A stretch of 64,000 nt of DNA from contig NZ_LOKW01000025.1 in NCBI RefSeq assembly GCF_002211305.1, forward strand, positions 372,001 through 436,000, written 5' to 3'. Of the stretch, positions 1-9,396 are shown piece after piece. Each line of letters starts with the position of its first letter. Position 1 is the first letter of the stretch. The stretch is from Rhizobium sp. R634 (GTDB taxonomy: Bacteria > Pseudomonadota > Alphaproteobacteria > Rhizobiales > Rhizobiaceae). The position numbers and the translations under genes are program-made. The notes beneath the pieces were generated by a model, which saw only the letters and a program-made list of their open reading frames with translations, was not told the DNA's origin and did no database searches.

Positions 1-96
1 TTGGCCGATAGTGGGATAATGGGTTGCCGGCAAAAAGATGGAAAAGTGTCAGAAATGAATTATGATTGCGCAGATTGATAAAGCTATTTTGACAAA

Positions 97-534
97 GTGA
101 TCATCGTGGACGATCTCGATACCGAACTTCTGAGCGCCCTTCGCCACAACGCCCGAATTTCCGTTTCATCGCTTGCGGCGATTACGGGCGCATCGCGGGC
201 GACGGTGGCCGCCCGCATCGACCGGCTGGTGGCCAGTGGCACCATTGTCGGTTTCACCATTCGGACCAGCCACGAGACCCGGTCCGCCGGCGTGCGCGCC
301 ATCGTGATGATCGAGGTGCTCGGCAAGCTCGCTGACAGGGTCGCCGATCAGCTCAGGGGCCTGCCGCAGGTCCGCGCCCTTCACAGCACCAACGGCAAAT
401 GGGATTTCGTCGCCGAACTCGAGGATCGCGACCTTGCTTCCTTCGACGAGACCCTGCGCCGCATCCGGCTGATCAACGGCATCAACTCGACCGAGACCAA
501 TATTCTTCTGAAGACGAGCAAGACCGGTTTCTAA
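97..534 (+). CDS. Lrp/AsnC family transcriptional regulator
   Basis: A 145-residue protein with the two-part Lrp/AsnC layout. An N-terminal helix-turn-helix (about residues 5-50, with ALRHNARISVSSLA leading into the recognition helix) is followed by a RAM/AsnC ligand-binding ferredoxin-like half (about 65-140). The family binds DNA as octamers or dimers and responds to amino acids. The start is GTG at 97; an upstream in-frame ATG at 55 is followed by a stop, so it cannot be used. No clear ribosome site is visible. It lies 15 bp from the convergent end of tamB. Its probable target, a divergent or downstream amino-acid gene, would be left of the window, so the ligand cannot be named. Confidence 0.88.
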   Translation: MIIVDDLDTELLSALRHNARISVSSLAAITGASRATVAARIDRLVASGTIVGFTIRTSHETRSAGVRAIVMIEVLGKLADRVADQLRGLPQVRALHSTNGKWDFVAELEDRDLASFDETLRRIRLINGINSTETNILLKTSKTGF

Positions 535-549
535 GCAGTCCCAGCCGGC

Positions 550-3500
550 TCAGTATTCTCGTTCATAGACGATACCGGCTTCGCCGTCGCCGTTGCCGCC
601 GGCTGCGCCGCGCAGTTTGACGCCGCGGCCGACATCGAGGTTGATGATGGCCTTGGCGCCGGCCGCGCCACCCTGCTGCAGTTCGAAATAGGTGCGGTCG
701 TTGAGATAGCGGCCGACACTGACGCTCGTCTGGCCCTTCTCGTCGGTGCTGATGTCGAGGTCGTCGACGCCGAGCTGGTTGCGCAGGCCTTCGAACAGCG
801 AGGTGGAGCGGTTGCCGGCCAGTTGGCTGACGGCGTCGGCGAGCTGGGCGATCTGCACCGGCGAGAGTTTCGACATCGACTGGCCGAATATCAGCTGCGC
901 CAGCACCTCGTCCTGCGGCAGCTGCGGCGAGGAGGAGAAGGTGATCGAGGGATCGGTGGCAAGGCCGGCGACATCGACGGTCAGAGTCGTCGTGCCGGAG
1001 GTGGAGGTCGCTTCCATGTCGAGCGCCGGCGTCAGGTCGCCGGCAAAGGTGATCCTGCTCTTGTCGGAGAAATCCAGGCGGCGGTTGAGGATGGTCAGCC
1101 GGCCGCGGCGCATGGTGAAACCGCCGGTCACGATCGGTGCAGCCGCCGTTCCGCGGATCGTGACGCTGCCGCCGACTTCCGCATCGATGCCGCGGCCGCG
1201 CACGAAGATATGCGAGGGCGCGTCGATCTGGAGATCGAGGGTGAGAACCGAGGATTTCTCTCCCGGCTTCCGCTCGCCCTCGTCGCGCAGCTGCGCAAGC
1301 ACCGCACGCGGCGCATTCTTGTGGCGGATGTCGATTTCCCGCAGCGAGGTCGGCAATTTTTCCGGAATGGTGATCGAGGTCTTTTCCAGCTGAAGCTTGC
1401 CGTTCAGCGTCGCGCTCATGATCGGTCCGCGCAGCCCGAGGTTTCCGCTGACGGTCGAGACGACGAGCGTTCCATCGACATAGACCGCCTTGTCGAGCTT
1501 GATCGAAACATCGGCGGGGAATCCGCCGGCCGGTTGGATGCCGATGGTGCCGCTTGCCGAAATCGTACCGCCGCCGCCGAGATTGCCACTGAGGCGGGAG
1601 ATGACGGCCTGGTTGCCATTGAAGGTCACGGTTACCGCGAGATTGTTGACGGCGAGATTACGTCTGACATCGACGAGTTTTGCGCCTGACGTCGCGACCG
1701 TGCCGTTGATAACGGGTGCTGCGGCCGTTCCGCCGATCCGGAGATCGACGGTGGCGACGCCGTCGGCGACGAAGCCCTGCTCGGCCAGCGGCGTGCCGAG
1801 TACGGCGAAGGGAAGATTGCCGTTGAAGCGCATGTCGAGGGCGCGATTGCCAGATATCATCACGCTGCCGCCGCCTTTCAGCGACATGCCGGCGTCACCG
1901 GCGAGGCTGGTGTCGACCGTCAGCTTGTTGTCGGCAAGCTTGCCTGATGCGCCGATGGTGAAAGGCGAGAGGCCGGCGCCTTTCGTCTGGCTCGTCGCGG
2001 CGTTCTTCCAATCGACCTTGAAGTCGACGGAGGGCGCCGATAGCGCCCCCGCCGCCTTTGCGGTTGCCGAGACAGTGCCTTCGGCGGCAAGACCGGGAAC
2101 GAAGCCATTGGCGATGCCGGCCGGGACATTCTCGGCATTGGCCGTGACGTCGACCGAGCGGATCGAGGTGCCTGCAATGGCGAGGTTGCCGGCTGCCTTC
2201 ACGGCAATCCCGCCGCTGCCGCTGAGATTGGCATCGAAATCCAGCCTGTCGCCGGCGTATTTTCCGGTCGCCGCCAGCGCGAGGCGGGAAAGGCCGGCAG
2301 CCTTGGTGTGGCTGGTCGCGGCATCCTTCCAGTCGAGCTTGAAATCGACGATCGGATCGGTCGGGGTTCCCGACGTGATCGCGCTTGCCGAAATCATGCC
2401 CTCGGCGCCGAGACCGGGGACGAAGGCATTCGCGATATTTGCCGGCAGCGCAGGGATATCCGCATTGATCGAAAGATCGCGGATGGCGGTCCCCGCGATT
2501 GTTACGCCGCCCTTCGCCTTGGCCAGCACGCCGTCCCTGCCGGTGAGGTTGGCATCGAAATCGACCCTGTCGTTGACGAATTTGCCGGATGCCGCAGCAC
2601 TAAGGCCGGAAAGGCCGCTGCTCTTGGTCTGTGCGGTTGCGGCATTCTTCCAGTCCAGCTTAAAATCGACCGCCGGCTTCGGCAGCGCTCCGGAAGCAGA
2701 TGCCGTTCCCGATACGGTGCCTTCTGCGGCGAGACCCGGCACGAAACCATTGGCAAGGCCCGCGGGCAGATTGGCGAGATCGGCCTTGACGTCGAGATTG
2801 CGAACCGAGGTTCCCTCTATCGCGAGATTGCCGGCGGCCTTCAGGGAGAGGCCGCCCTCGCCGCCGAGATTGGCGTCGAAATCCAGCCGGTTATCGGCGA
2901 AACGTCCGGATGCGGCCAGCGCGAGGCCGGAGAGACGGGCGCTTCTGGTGTGGCTGGTCGCAGCGTCCTTCCAGTCGAGCTTGATGTCGGCCTTCGGTGC
3001 GGCAGGGGTGCCGGCGGCCGACATAGTGCCCGAAATCGTACCGCCGGCGGCAAGATCCGGAACGAAGGCGTTTGCGAGGCTGGCGGGAATATTGGCGATC
3101 TCGGCATCGACCTTCATGTTGTCGACCGCCGTGCCGGCAAGAGTGACATTGCCCACGGCCTTCAGCGAGAGGCCCTTCTCGCCGCTCGCCGCCGCGTTGA
3201 AATCAAGTTTGTTGTCGGCGAATTTTCCCGACGCAGTCACGCCGAGGCCGGCAAGGCCGGCGCGTCTGGTGTGGCCGACCGCAGCGTTCTTCCAATTGAG
3301 GTCGAAATTCGCGGTGGGCGCCGAAAGAGAGCCTGCGGCCGCGAGTTTGCCCGAGATCAGGCCTTCTGCGGCGAGATCGGGAACGAAGCTGTTTGCGATG
3401 CTGGCCGGGACATTGTCCAGCGCCGCATCGACCCTGACGTCGCCGACCGTCGTGCCGATGATGCCGATATTGCCGTTCGCCTTCAGCGACAGCCTGTCGG

Positions 3501-6500
3501 CGCCTGTGACCGCCGTGTCGAAATCGAGCTTGCTGTTTGCGAAGCGCCCCGATGCCTTCACGGCGAGACCGGCAAGGCCGGCGCGCTTGGTATGGCTGGT
3601 CGCAGCACCCTTCCAATCGAGATCGAAATCGGCGGTGGGAGCGTTGACCGAGCCGGAGGCGGCCAGTTTTCCTGTTATCGTGCCTTCTGCGGCGAGGTCG
3701 GGAACGAAGCCATTGGCGATGCGGGCCGGCAGGTTGACGATATCGGCGTTGACATCGAGGACCGGGGCCGCCGGATCGGCGAGTCCAACATTGCCGCCGG
3801 CCTTGAGCGAAAGACCGTCAGCACCGCCGACCGTCGTATCGAAATCGAGCCTCTTGTCGGCGAATTTGCCGCCGGCTGTGATGCCGAGCGGCGCAAGGCC
3901 TGCCCCCTTGGTCTGGCCCGTCGTTGCGTCCTTCCAGTCAAGCTTGAAGTCGGCCACGGGTGCGGCGGGCGTTCCCGTTACGGCAATCGTGCCGGAAATC
4001 GTGCCACCAGCTGACAGGTTCGGTACGAAACCGTTGGCGAGGGCTGCGGGCAGCTCCCTGATATCGGCGTTGAGTTTCAGCGTTTCGCCGGCCGAGCCAG
4101 TAACCGAGACGGAGCCGGCTCCAGTCTTCAATGTCAGCCCGTTCAGATTGGCGGTGCCGCCGGTGACCGTGACCCGCGTTGGTGCGGCAAGCTCGATCGG
4201 AATGTTGCGCGGGCTTGCCGAGAAGCGATCGAGGTTCAGCCCGATATTGCCGTCCGCCGTCTCGATATTGCCGTCCGCCATGACGGGATTGCCGTCATAG
4301 GCGGCATCGAGGTCGAAGTCGGTACGGTCCTGCTGCTTGGTAAAGCCGAGCGAGAGGCCGGCAAGCCTGTTGGTTCCGGCGCTCAGTTCTTCAGCCTTCA
4401 CCGTGCCGTTTGCAGCAAAGGCGCCGAGGTCGCTGATCGTGACGTCGATATCCGGCTTAACGATCAGAATCGTATCGCGACGGATCGCGTTGCCTGACGC
4501 AAGCAGCTTGAGCCCGGTCCTGCCGCTATCGCTGCTGACGTCGATCGAACCTTTAAGATCGCCTTCGGCCTTCTGACCGCCGAGCGCGGCGAGCAGGCCG
4601 ATATTGGGGAAATCGAAGGTCAATGCGCCGGTCGGCTCCCGGGAAGGCGACACTTCGAAATTGCCGGTCAGCCGGTTGCCGCCGATTTTGGCGGTCAGTG
4701 CCGGAATTCTCGTCTTGCCGTTCTCCGAGAGAATGTCGCCGTTGATGCCGATCGGCTGGCCGTCGATCGCCCCGGTGGCGGCGATCTTGCCCTGCGGCGC
4801 CTTGGGATCGGCGATGCCTGAAAGGTCGACATTGAGGTTGGTAAGCTCGCGGCCGGCCATCTCCAGGCGGGGGGCCTTGAGATTGGCCGTCACGGAGATG
4901 GCCGGCAGCTCGCCGCCCATTCTCAATGCATAGCCTGCGCTGCCGCTGGCGCCCGCCATCAGCTTGCCGATATCGGGCAGCCGGCCGGAAAGATCCGCGT
5001 TCAACGCCGAGCCGTCGAGCGCCACGTTGCCGGCGGCTTCGAGCGTCGTCGATGTGAGGGCGATGTTGCTGAAGGCGAATTTCGACGGGATGATCCCGGC
5101 CAGCTGGCTTTCGAGCGAAATCGGCCCATCGAATTTGCCCGTCAGCGCAACCGGCAAAGCTGCCGGTTCGATGGTCAGCTTGACGTTGCCGGTCAGCGCC
5201 TGATCCGCCTGCCGGTAGGAACCGTTGAGGGTGCCGTTGATATTGGCGCTTTCGACAGTGGTGCCGTTGAAGCCGATGCCGTCGCGCGAGATCTGCAGGG
5301 GCGCGGCGATCGTCACCGGCCCTTGAACCGCGCGATTGAGGTTCGGGTCGGTGAAGGTCGCGTCGCCGGCAACGAGGCGCAATTGAACGCTGCCGGAGCG
5401 GGCGGCGAGATTGAAGGCGTCGCTCTTGGCCGTCAGCTTGACGTTGCCGATATCGGCCTGCGGAAGCCTGGCGGAATCGAGGGAGCCGCTGACGTTCAGC
5501 CGGGCCGCCTGCGCGTCGCCTGTCAGCGCCAGGTTGAGACCCGATATCAGGAAGCGCGCTTCGCCCTCGGCGAGCGGCCAGCGAAAATCGACAGGACCGG
5601 ATGTGCCGAGCAGATTGGCGTTCAGGCTGTTGTTGCCGGACGGATCGAGCGTGCCCGATGCGGCAATCACGACGCTGCCGGTCGCAAGGTTGCCGGTCTG
5701 GATATCGATCTTGCCGCGGTTATCGAAGGTGGCGGCAAGATCGATATTGGTCTGGCCGGCAAAAAGCGGCCGGAACGCCGCCGGCAGAAGCGAGCTCAGA
5801 TCGCCGCCGCCCTTGAGGTCGAGATGGTGGAGCCCGTCCGCAGCGATGGCATGCCGGCCCTCGATTGCGGCGCGCTGCTGTCCGTCGAGCGCGGCCTGCA
5901 ATTTGCCCGTCCAATTGGAGATCGGTCCCTGGCCGTCGAGAGTGATGTTGACCGCGGGATCACCCGGCAGGCCGAGAAAGCCGGCCACCAGCCCTCCCTT
6001 CGGCTCGGAAAGATTGGCTTTCAACTGCAGCCTGTTTTCGGCCGGTGCATAGGCGATGTCGGCGGTTAGCCGGGCATCCGGGACGGCGTGGCGGCTGACG
6101 TTGATGGCGCCCTCGCCACCGTTGGCGTCCGCCGACAGGTTTCCTTCGGCGGCAAGTGCGAAGGCGCGGCCGGCGAAGGGTTCGGCAAGTTTGATATCGG
6201 GCAGGGTCACGCGGTCTATATCGACCTTGATCGGCAGGCTGAAGCCGCCGGAATTTTCAGCCGCGGGCCGCGAGGGCAGGGTGCGCACCGGTTTGCGCAG
6301 CACGTTGACCGAATCGATCTCGAAGCGTTTGGCGTGGAAGGTTCCGGTTAGCAGCGCCAACGGATTCCAGTCGATCGCGATGCCGTGAATTTCGGCGAAG
6401 ACGCCCTTGGTGTCGGAAAGGGAGATCTCGGCGGCGCGAAGCCCGCCGGTCAGGAGGCCCTCCGGTTCGCGAACTTCGATCGTCATGTCGCGGTTGGAAA

Positions 6501-6651
6501 GGGTGGAGGCGATCCTTTCGGTGACGATGCGGGCGCCGAAACTGGTGAAGCCGAAGATCGCAAGCGCTGCGACCGCGAGAATCAAAATGGCGCCCACGGC
6601 ATAGCCGGTGAGCCGAATGATCCAGTTGACGATTTTTGCCAGCGTTTGCAT
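550..6651 (-). CDS. tamB: Translocation and assembly module protein TamB
   Basis: A very large protein of about 2030 residues. It has an N-terminal membrane anchor (about residues 10-35), a long beta-rich AsmA/TamB body and a C-terminal DUF490/TamB domain (about the last 350 residues, ending in a YEREY tail). TamB spans the periplasm and works with the outer-membrane protein TamA in outer-membrane protein assembly and probably lipid transport. TamA is encoded just upstream, so this is a tamA-tamB operon. The body contains seven tandem 107-residue units (listed separately). The chosen start is ATG at 6651; in-frame GTGs at 6663 and 6687 are possible, and none has a convincing ribosome site. 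It is longer than E. coli TamB (about 1260 residues), and the tandem units account for much of the excess. Confidence 0.93.
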   Translation of the reverse strand: MQTLAKIVNWIIRLTGYAVGAILILAVAALAIFGFTSFGARIVTERIASTLSNRDMTIEVREPEGLLTGGLRAAEISLSDTKGVFAEIHGIAIDWNPLALLTGTFHAKRFEIDSVNVLRKPVRTLPSRPAAENSGGFSLPIKVDIDRVTLPDIKLAEPFAGRAFALAAEGNLSADANGGEGAINVSRHAVPDARLTADIAYAPAENRLQLKANLSEPKGGLVAGFLGLPGDPAVNITLDGQGPISNWTGKLQAALDGQQRAAIEGRHAIAADGLHHLDLKGGGDLSSLLPAAFRPLFAGQTNIDLAATFDNRGKIDIQTGNLATGSVVIAASGTLDPSGNNSLNANLLGTSGPVDFRWPLAEGEARFLISGLNLALTGDAQAARLNVSGSLDSARLPQADIGNVKLTAKSDAFNLAARSGSVQLRLVAGDATFTDPNLNRAVQGPVTIAAPLQISRDGIGFNGTTVESANINGTLNGSYRQADQALTGNVKLTIEPAALPVALTGKFDGPISLESQLAGIIPSKFAFSNIALTSTTLEAAGNVALDGSALNADLSGRLPDIGKLMAGASGSAGYALRMGGELPAISVTANLKAPRLEMAGRELTNLNVDLSGIADPKAPQGKIAATGAIDGQPIGINGDILSENGKTRIPALTAKIGGNRLTGNFEVSPSREPTGALTFDFPNIGLLAALGGQKAEGDLKGSIDVSSDSGRTGLKLLASGNAIRRDTILIVKPDIDVTISDLGAFAANGTVKAEELSAGTNRLAGLSLGFTKQQDRTDFDLDAAYDGNPVMADGNIETADGNIGLNLDRFSASPRNIPIELAAPTRVTVTGGTANLNGLTLKTGAGSVSVTGSAGETLKLNADIRELPAALANGFVPNLSAGGTISGTIAVTGTPAAPVADFKLDWKDATTGQTKGAGLAPLGITAGGKFADKRLDFDTTVGGADGLSLKAGGNVGLADPAAPVLDVNADIVNLPARIANGFVPDLAAEGTITGKLAASGSVNAPTADFDLDWKGAATSHTKRAGLAGLAVKASGRFANSKLDFDTAVTGADRLSLKANGNIGIIGTTVGDVRVDAALDNVPASIANSFVPDLAAEGLISGKLAAAGSLSAPTANFDLNWKNAAVGHTRRAGLAGLGVTASGKFADNKLDFNAAASGEKGLSLKAVGNVTLAGTAVDNMKVDAEIANIPASLANAFVPDLAAGGTISGTMSAAGTPAAPKADIKLDWKDAATSHTRSARLSGLALAASGRFADNRLDFDANLGGEGGLSLKAAGNLAIEGTSVRNLDVKADLANLPAGLANGFVPGLAAEGTVSGTASASGALPKPAVDFKLDWKNAATAQTKSSGLSGLSAAASGKFVNDRVDFDANLTGRDGVLAKAKGGVTIAGTAIRDLSINADIPALPANIANAFVPGLGAEGMISASAITSGTPTDPIVDFKLDWKDAATSHTKAAGLSRLALAATGKYAGDRLDFDANLSGSGGIAVKAAGNLAIAGTSIRSVDVTANAENVPAGIANGFVPGLAAEGTVSATAKAAGALSAPSVDFKVDWKNAATSQTKGAGLSPFTIGASGKLADNKLTVDTSLAGDAGMSLKGGGSVMISGNRALDMRFNGNLPFAVLGTPLAEQGFVADGVATVDLRIGGTAAAPVINGTVATSGAKLVDVRRNLAVNNLAVTVTFNGNQAVISRLSGNLGGGGTISASGTIGIQPAGGFPADVSIKLDKAVYVDGTLVVSTVSGNLGLRGPIMSATLNGKLQLEKTSITIPEKLPTSLREIDIRHKNAPRAVLAQLRDEGERKPGEKSSVLTLDLQIDAPSHIFVRGRGIDAEVGGSVTIRGTAAAPIVTGGFTMRRGRLTILNRRLDFSDKSRITFAGDLTPALDMEATSTSGTTTLTVDVAGLATDPSITFSSSPQLPQDEVLAQLIFGQSMSKLSPVQIAQLADAVSQLAGNRSTSLFEGLRNQLGVDDLDISTDEKGQTSVSVGRYLNDRTYFELQQGGAAGAKAIINLDVGRGVKLRGAAGGNGDGEAGIVYEREY
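1783..4029 (-). repeat. Seven tandem 321-bp (107-residue) units within tamB
   Basis: The motif (A)N-x-FVP-x-L-x-A-x-G recurs seven times, each followed about 30 residues later by LDWK and later by (A)SGKFA and LDFD. The codons for FVP sit at 4029, 3708, 3387, 3066, 2745, 2424 and 2103 on the minus strand, so every step is exactly 321 bp with no insertion or deletion. An eighth, degenerate unit (GFVADG) follows at a spacing of 330 bp. The units differ at many positions, so this is not a very recent duplication. Confidence 0.92.
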
Positions 6652-6717
6652 CGGCGCGGACACTACCCCGTTTTCATGACGGCCCACAGGTTGGAAAACA
6701 AAGCGGTAACGGCAATC

Positions 6718-8646
6718 CTAGAAGGATTGGCCTATGCCGGCGTAAATTCCGTAATCTGTGCCATCTTCGTACTTGTTCAGCGGCATGGCAAAATCAAGCC
6801 GCAGCGGGCCGAAAGGCGTTGCATATCGTATTCCTGCGCCGGCGCCGGCGCGGATGTCGGAAAAACCGGGGAAGGTGCTGTCCGATACCGTACCGACATC
6901 GACGAAGGGCACGATGCCGATCGTATCGGTGATCTTGATGCGGGCTTCCAGCGACGCGGTCACATAGGAGCGGCCGCCGGTGGCCTCGCCCTCGTCATTA
7001 TAGGGCGAGATTTCCTGATAGCCGTAGCCGCGCACCGAGCCGCCGCCGCCGGCAAAAAAGCGCTGCGTGGCGGGAATATCCTCGATCCCGCCGCCACCGA
7101 TCAGCACACCGGCGGCAACCTTGCCGGCGAGCACCAGACGGTCTTCGGCGCCGAACGGCAGGTAGCCGGAGATCGAGCCCTCGAAGGCCGCATAGGGCGT
7201 GGCGTTGAAGATCTCGTAGCCGGGCTTTGCCGAGAGCGTGGCGCGATAGCCCTCCGTCGGGTTGAACTTGTCGTCGCGCGCGTCGCGATCATACTGGATC
7301 GGCAGGGTAATGGTGAGATAGTCGTTGGTACCGAAGGCATCGTCGTCACGCTCCCAGCTGACCTCGCCGCTCGCCGAGATCGTGTCCTGATCGGTCAACT
7401 CGTAGGAAAGGCCCAGCGAAGCGGTGATCAGCGTCGCATTATAGGCGTCCGGATTCTCGGTCTTGGCGACGATGCCGGCTTTCAGCGTGGCGGCCGGAAA
7501 GAAGGCGCCGGGTTTGGTGAAGAGGATGCCGGCGGAATAATCGAGGCTGCCGACATCCGTCGTTTCCCCGAGCCGCGAGACCGATCCCTCGATCCTCAGC
7601 GTTTCGGCTTCGCCGAACAGATTGCGATGGCCCCAATAACCCTGGACGCCGAAGCCATCGATGGTGGAATATTGCGCGCCGACGCCGAAATAGCGCCTCT
7701 TGCCTTCCGAAACCTCGATCGTCATCGGCAGCGTGCCATCCGGCGCCAGCGCGTCGCCTTCATGAATGGTGACGCTCGAAAAGACGCCGAGGGCGCGCAG
7801 GCGTTCGCCGGCCTTCTTCAGCGCTTCCGGGGAGTAGGCCTCGCCCTTGTTCAGCCGGGAATATCGCTGGATGAAGCCGGGCTTGACGGTCTTTTCGCCG
7901 GTGACGCCGACATCGCCGATCGGAGCGATGGGCCCGCCTTCCGCGGCAAGCACGATATCGACGGTGTCGCTCCTGTGATCGGCGACGACCCTGCGTTCCG
8001 TCAATTTGGCGAAGGGCCGGCCCTCGCTCTTCAATTGTTCGACGATCTTGTCGCCGGCCTTGATGATGGCGAGCGAGCCGGCTTGAGCGCCCGGGGCGAG
8101 ATCGTAATCGGCCGGATTGCGGCTTGCGGCGTCGCCGCCGAACTGAACCTCCTTGACCGTGAAGACGGGGCCGGGAGTGATATCGACGGTCACGGGGATC
8201 GGTCCGGAGCGGTCGAAGGTCGGGTTGGGCGGCAAATCGTCGATGTTCTTGCCGTCGATGGTGATCGTCACCACGCCGCCGTAGCGGGCCTTTTCATATA
8301 AGGCGGCAATCAGCCGTTCACGGTCGTCGCGCGCCTTGACGACGACACCGAGATCGCCGGACACCGGCTGCTTCTGGTCGCTGACGAGGCGGGAACTGTT
8401 TTGTAAGGCTTCCCTGAGGTCGGGATCGGCGGTATCGGCCTTGAGATCGACCTGGTAGCGCACAGGATCGGGCACCTGCTCGCCTTCGTCTTCCTCTTTG
8501 CCGAAGATGGTGATGCCGAAAAGCTTGAAGGCGTAAGCATCGCCGATCAGGACCGGTGAGAATGCAGCTGCCGCTGCAACCACCATCATGGTGCCTGTTC
8601 GCCGATACGCAATACCTGTTTTCGGGCCTGTCCCTCTTATCCGCAT
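6718..8646 (-). CDS. tamA: Outer-membrane assembly protein TamA (BamA/Omp85 family)
   Basis: A 642-residue protein with a signal-type N-terminus (hydrophobic stretch about residues 20-40, ending ...AYA), POTRA-like domains (about 60-320) and an Omp85 beta-barrel C-terminal half. The barrel part contains FNPTEGYR and a GGGGSVRGYGYQ stretch, matching the conserved RGY turn of the family. The protein ends in an aromatic residue (GQSF), typical of outer-membrane barrels. It partners with TamB, encoded immediately downstream, in outer-membrane protein insertion. The start is ATG at 8646. A BamA paralogue is unlikely because of the tamB neighbour and the length. Confidence 0.93.
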   Translation of the reverse strand: MRIRGTGPKTGIAYRRTGTMMVVAAAAAFSPVLIGDAYAFKLFGITIFGKEEDEGEQVPDPVRYQVDLKADTADPDLREALQNSSRLVSDQKQPVSGDLGVVVKARDDRERLIAALYEKARYGGVVTITIDGKNIDDLPPNPTFDRSGPIPVTVDITPGPVFTVKEVQFGGDAASRNPADYDLAPGAQAGSLAIIKAGDKIVEQLKSEGRPFAKLTERRVVADHRSDTVDIVLAAEGGPIAPIGDVGVTGEKTVKPGFIQRYSRLNKGEAYSPEALKKAGERLRALGVFSSVTIHEGDALAPDGTLPMTIEVSEGKRRYFGVGAQYSTIDGFGVQGYWGHRNLFGEAETLRIEGSVSRLGETTDVGSLDYSAGILFTKPGAFFPAATLKAGIVAKTENPDAYNATLITASLGLSYELTDQDTISASGEVSWERDDDAFGTNDYLTITLPIQYDRDARDDKFNPTEGYRATLSAKPGYEIFNATPYAAFEGSISGYLPFGAEDRLVLAGKVAAGVLIGGGGIEDIPATQRFFAGGGGSVRGYGYQEISPYNDEGEATGGRSYVTASLEARIKITDTIGIVPFVDVGTVSDSTFPGFSDIRAGAGAGIRYATPFGPLRLDFAMPLNKYEDGTDYGIYAGIGQSF

Positions 8647-8762
8647 CCGCTGCTTTTGGTTACGCCTACAATGAAGCTTCGTTGCCCAGCCGTGAACAGC
8701 TTAGCGGCAAAATCGCGCGGGGTGTACCATTTTAAATTGCTGGCGCGCTAATTTAGCACAAA

Positions 8763-8788
8763 AAATCCCGGATGTGTGTCCGGGATTT
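8763..8788 (-). terminator. Rho-independent terminator of the glycine-zipper lipoprotein gene
   Basis: A perfect 10-bp stem (AAATCCCGGA with TCCGGGATTT) with a 6-nt loop lies 27 bp past the stop of the minus-strand gene. On the minus strand it is followed by a run of T (plus-strand AAAAA at 8761-8765). Confidence 0.88.
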
Positions 8789-8815
8789 CCTGATTTGGCC
8801 GCTGTGCAAGCGCTC

Positions 8816-9073
8816 TCAGCGCGGGCAGGCGTCGATGTAGCGGCGGCCGTAGCGGTCGCGATAGTAGCACTGGCCCGGCTGTTCGGCGACGCTGCCGATG
8901 AGGGCGCCGGACACGCCGCCGATAGCGGCGCCGACGGCCGCGCCACGAACGTCACCGGTGACCGCACCGCCAATGACGGCACCGGATGCAGCGCCGATGC
9001 CGGCACCCTGCTGGGTCGGCGTGCAGCTTGCGATCGACAGGCCGATCAATGCGAGTATGACAGCTTTCTTCAT
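8816..9073 (-). CDS. Small glycine-zipper lipoprotein
   Basis: An 85-residue protein starting MKKAVILALIGLSIASC, a lipoprotein signal with the lipobox cysteine at residue 17. It is followed by a glycine-zipper segment (about residues 24-60, repeated GxxxG steps such as GAGIGAASGAVIGG) and a short tail with CYYRDRYGRRY. Glycine-zipper proteins of this size (YMGG/OmpA-like families) sit in the outer membrane or periplasm; their exact role is generally not known. The start at 9073 is set by a strong ribosome site (CCCAGGAGAAAAGTA before ATG); an upstream in-frame start at 9106 is rejected. It is monocistronic, with its own terminator. Confidence 0.85.
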   Translation of the reverse strand: MKKAVILALIGLSIASCTPTQQGAGIGAASGAVIGGAVTGDVRGAAVGAAIGGVSGALIGSVAEQPGQCYYRDRYGRRYIDACPR

Positions 9074-9396
9074 TACTTTTCTCCTGGGTTGTCGCCCAAT
9101 GGGCATAGGCCGTCCCTAGTCTTTTTTGCCACGCTAGTGCGAAAACTATGTCGGAAGAAAGGGTTGTCCACTCTTGTGCCGATTTTTTTGCAATGGGGAC
9201 ATTGTCGTCGCCGGGTGGTTTTCGCGAATTTCGATGGGGTTATGCCGCATCGATTCATTCATCCCAGCTTGCGTATTTTTTTATCTGGAATCATTCAAAA
9301 AACTGGGCCTTTTGCCGCAGTTGATGTTAAAGCAAAGGGTAAGCATTGACGCGCGGACGTCCGGTCGGCAAGAACGGCCGCGCGATACTGGAGCAT
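9074..9396. other. Divergent intergenic region between lipoprotein gene and hemA
   Basis: About 320 bp holding the promoters of the minus-strand lipoprotein gene and of hemA. It is more AT-rich than its surroundings, with T-runs near 9124 and 9270. I found no convincing FNR (TTGAT-N4-ATCAA) or other named operator. A weak TTGAT-N4 half-site near 9320 does not have a matching second half. Confidence 0.5.

Noticed and set aside
1783-4029. CRISPR-like regular spacing
   Set aside because: The period is 321 bp and is fully coding within tamB. There are no short direct repeats with unique spacers and no cas genes.
1490-4300. A long open frame (936 codons) and others on the plus strand opposite tamB
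   Set aside because: They are mirror frames of the GC-rich periodic tamB sequence. The translations are low-complexity Ala/Pro/Ser/Arg text with no ribosome site and no family features.
9320-9340. FNR-type box upstream of hemA
   Set aside because: TTGAT is followed by a second half that matches only two of five positions.
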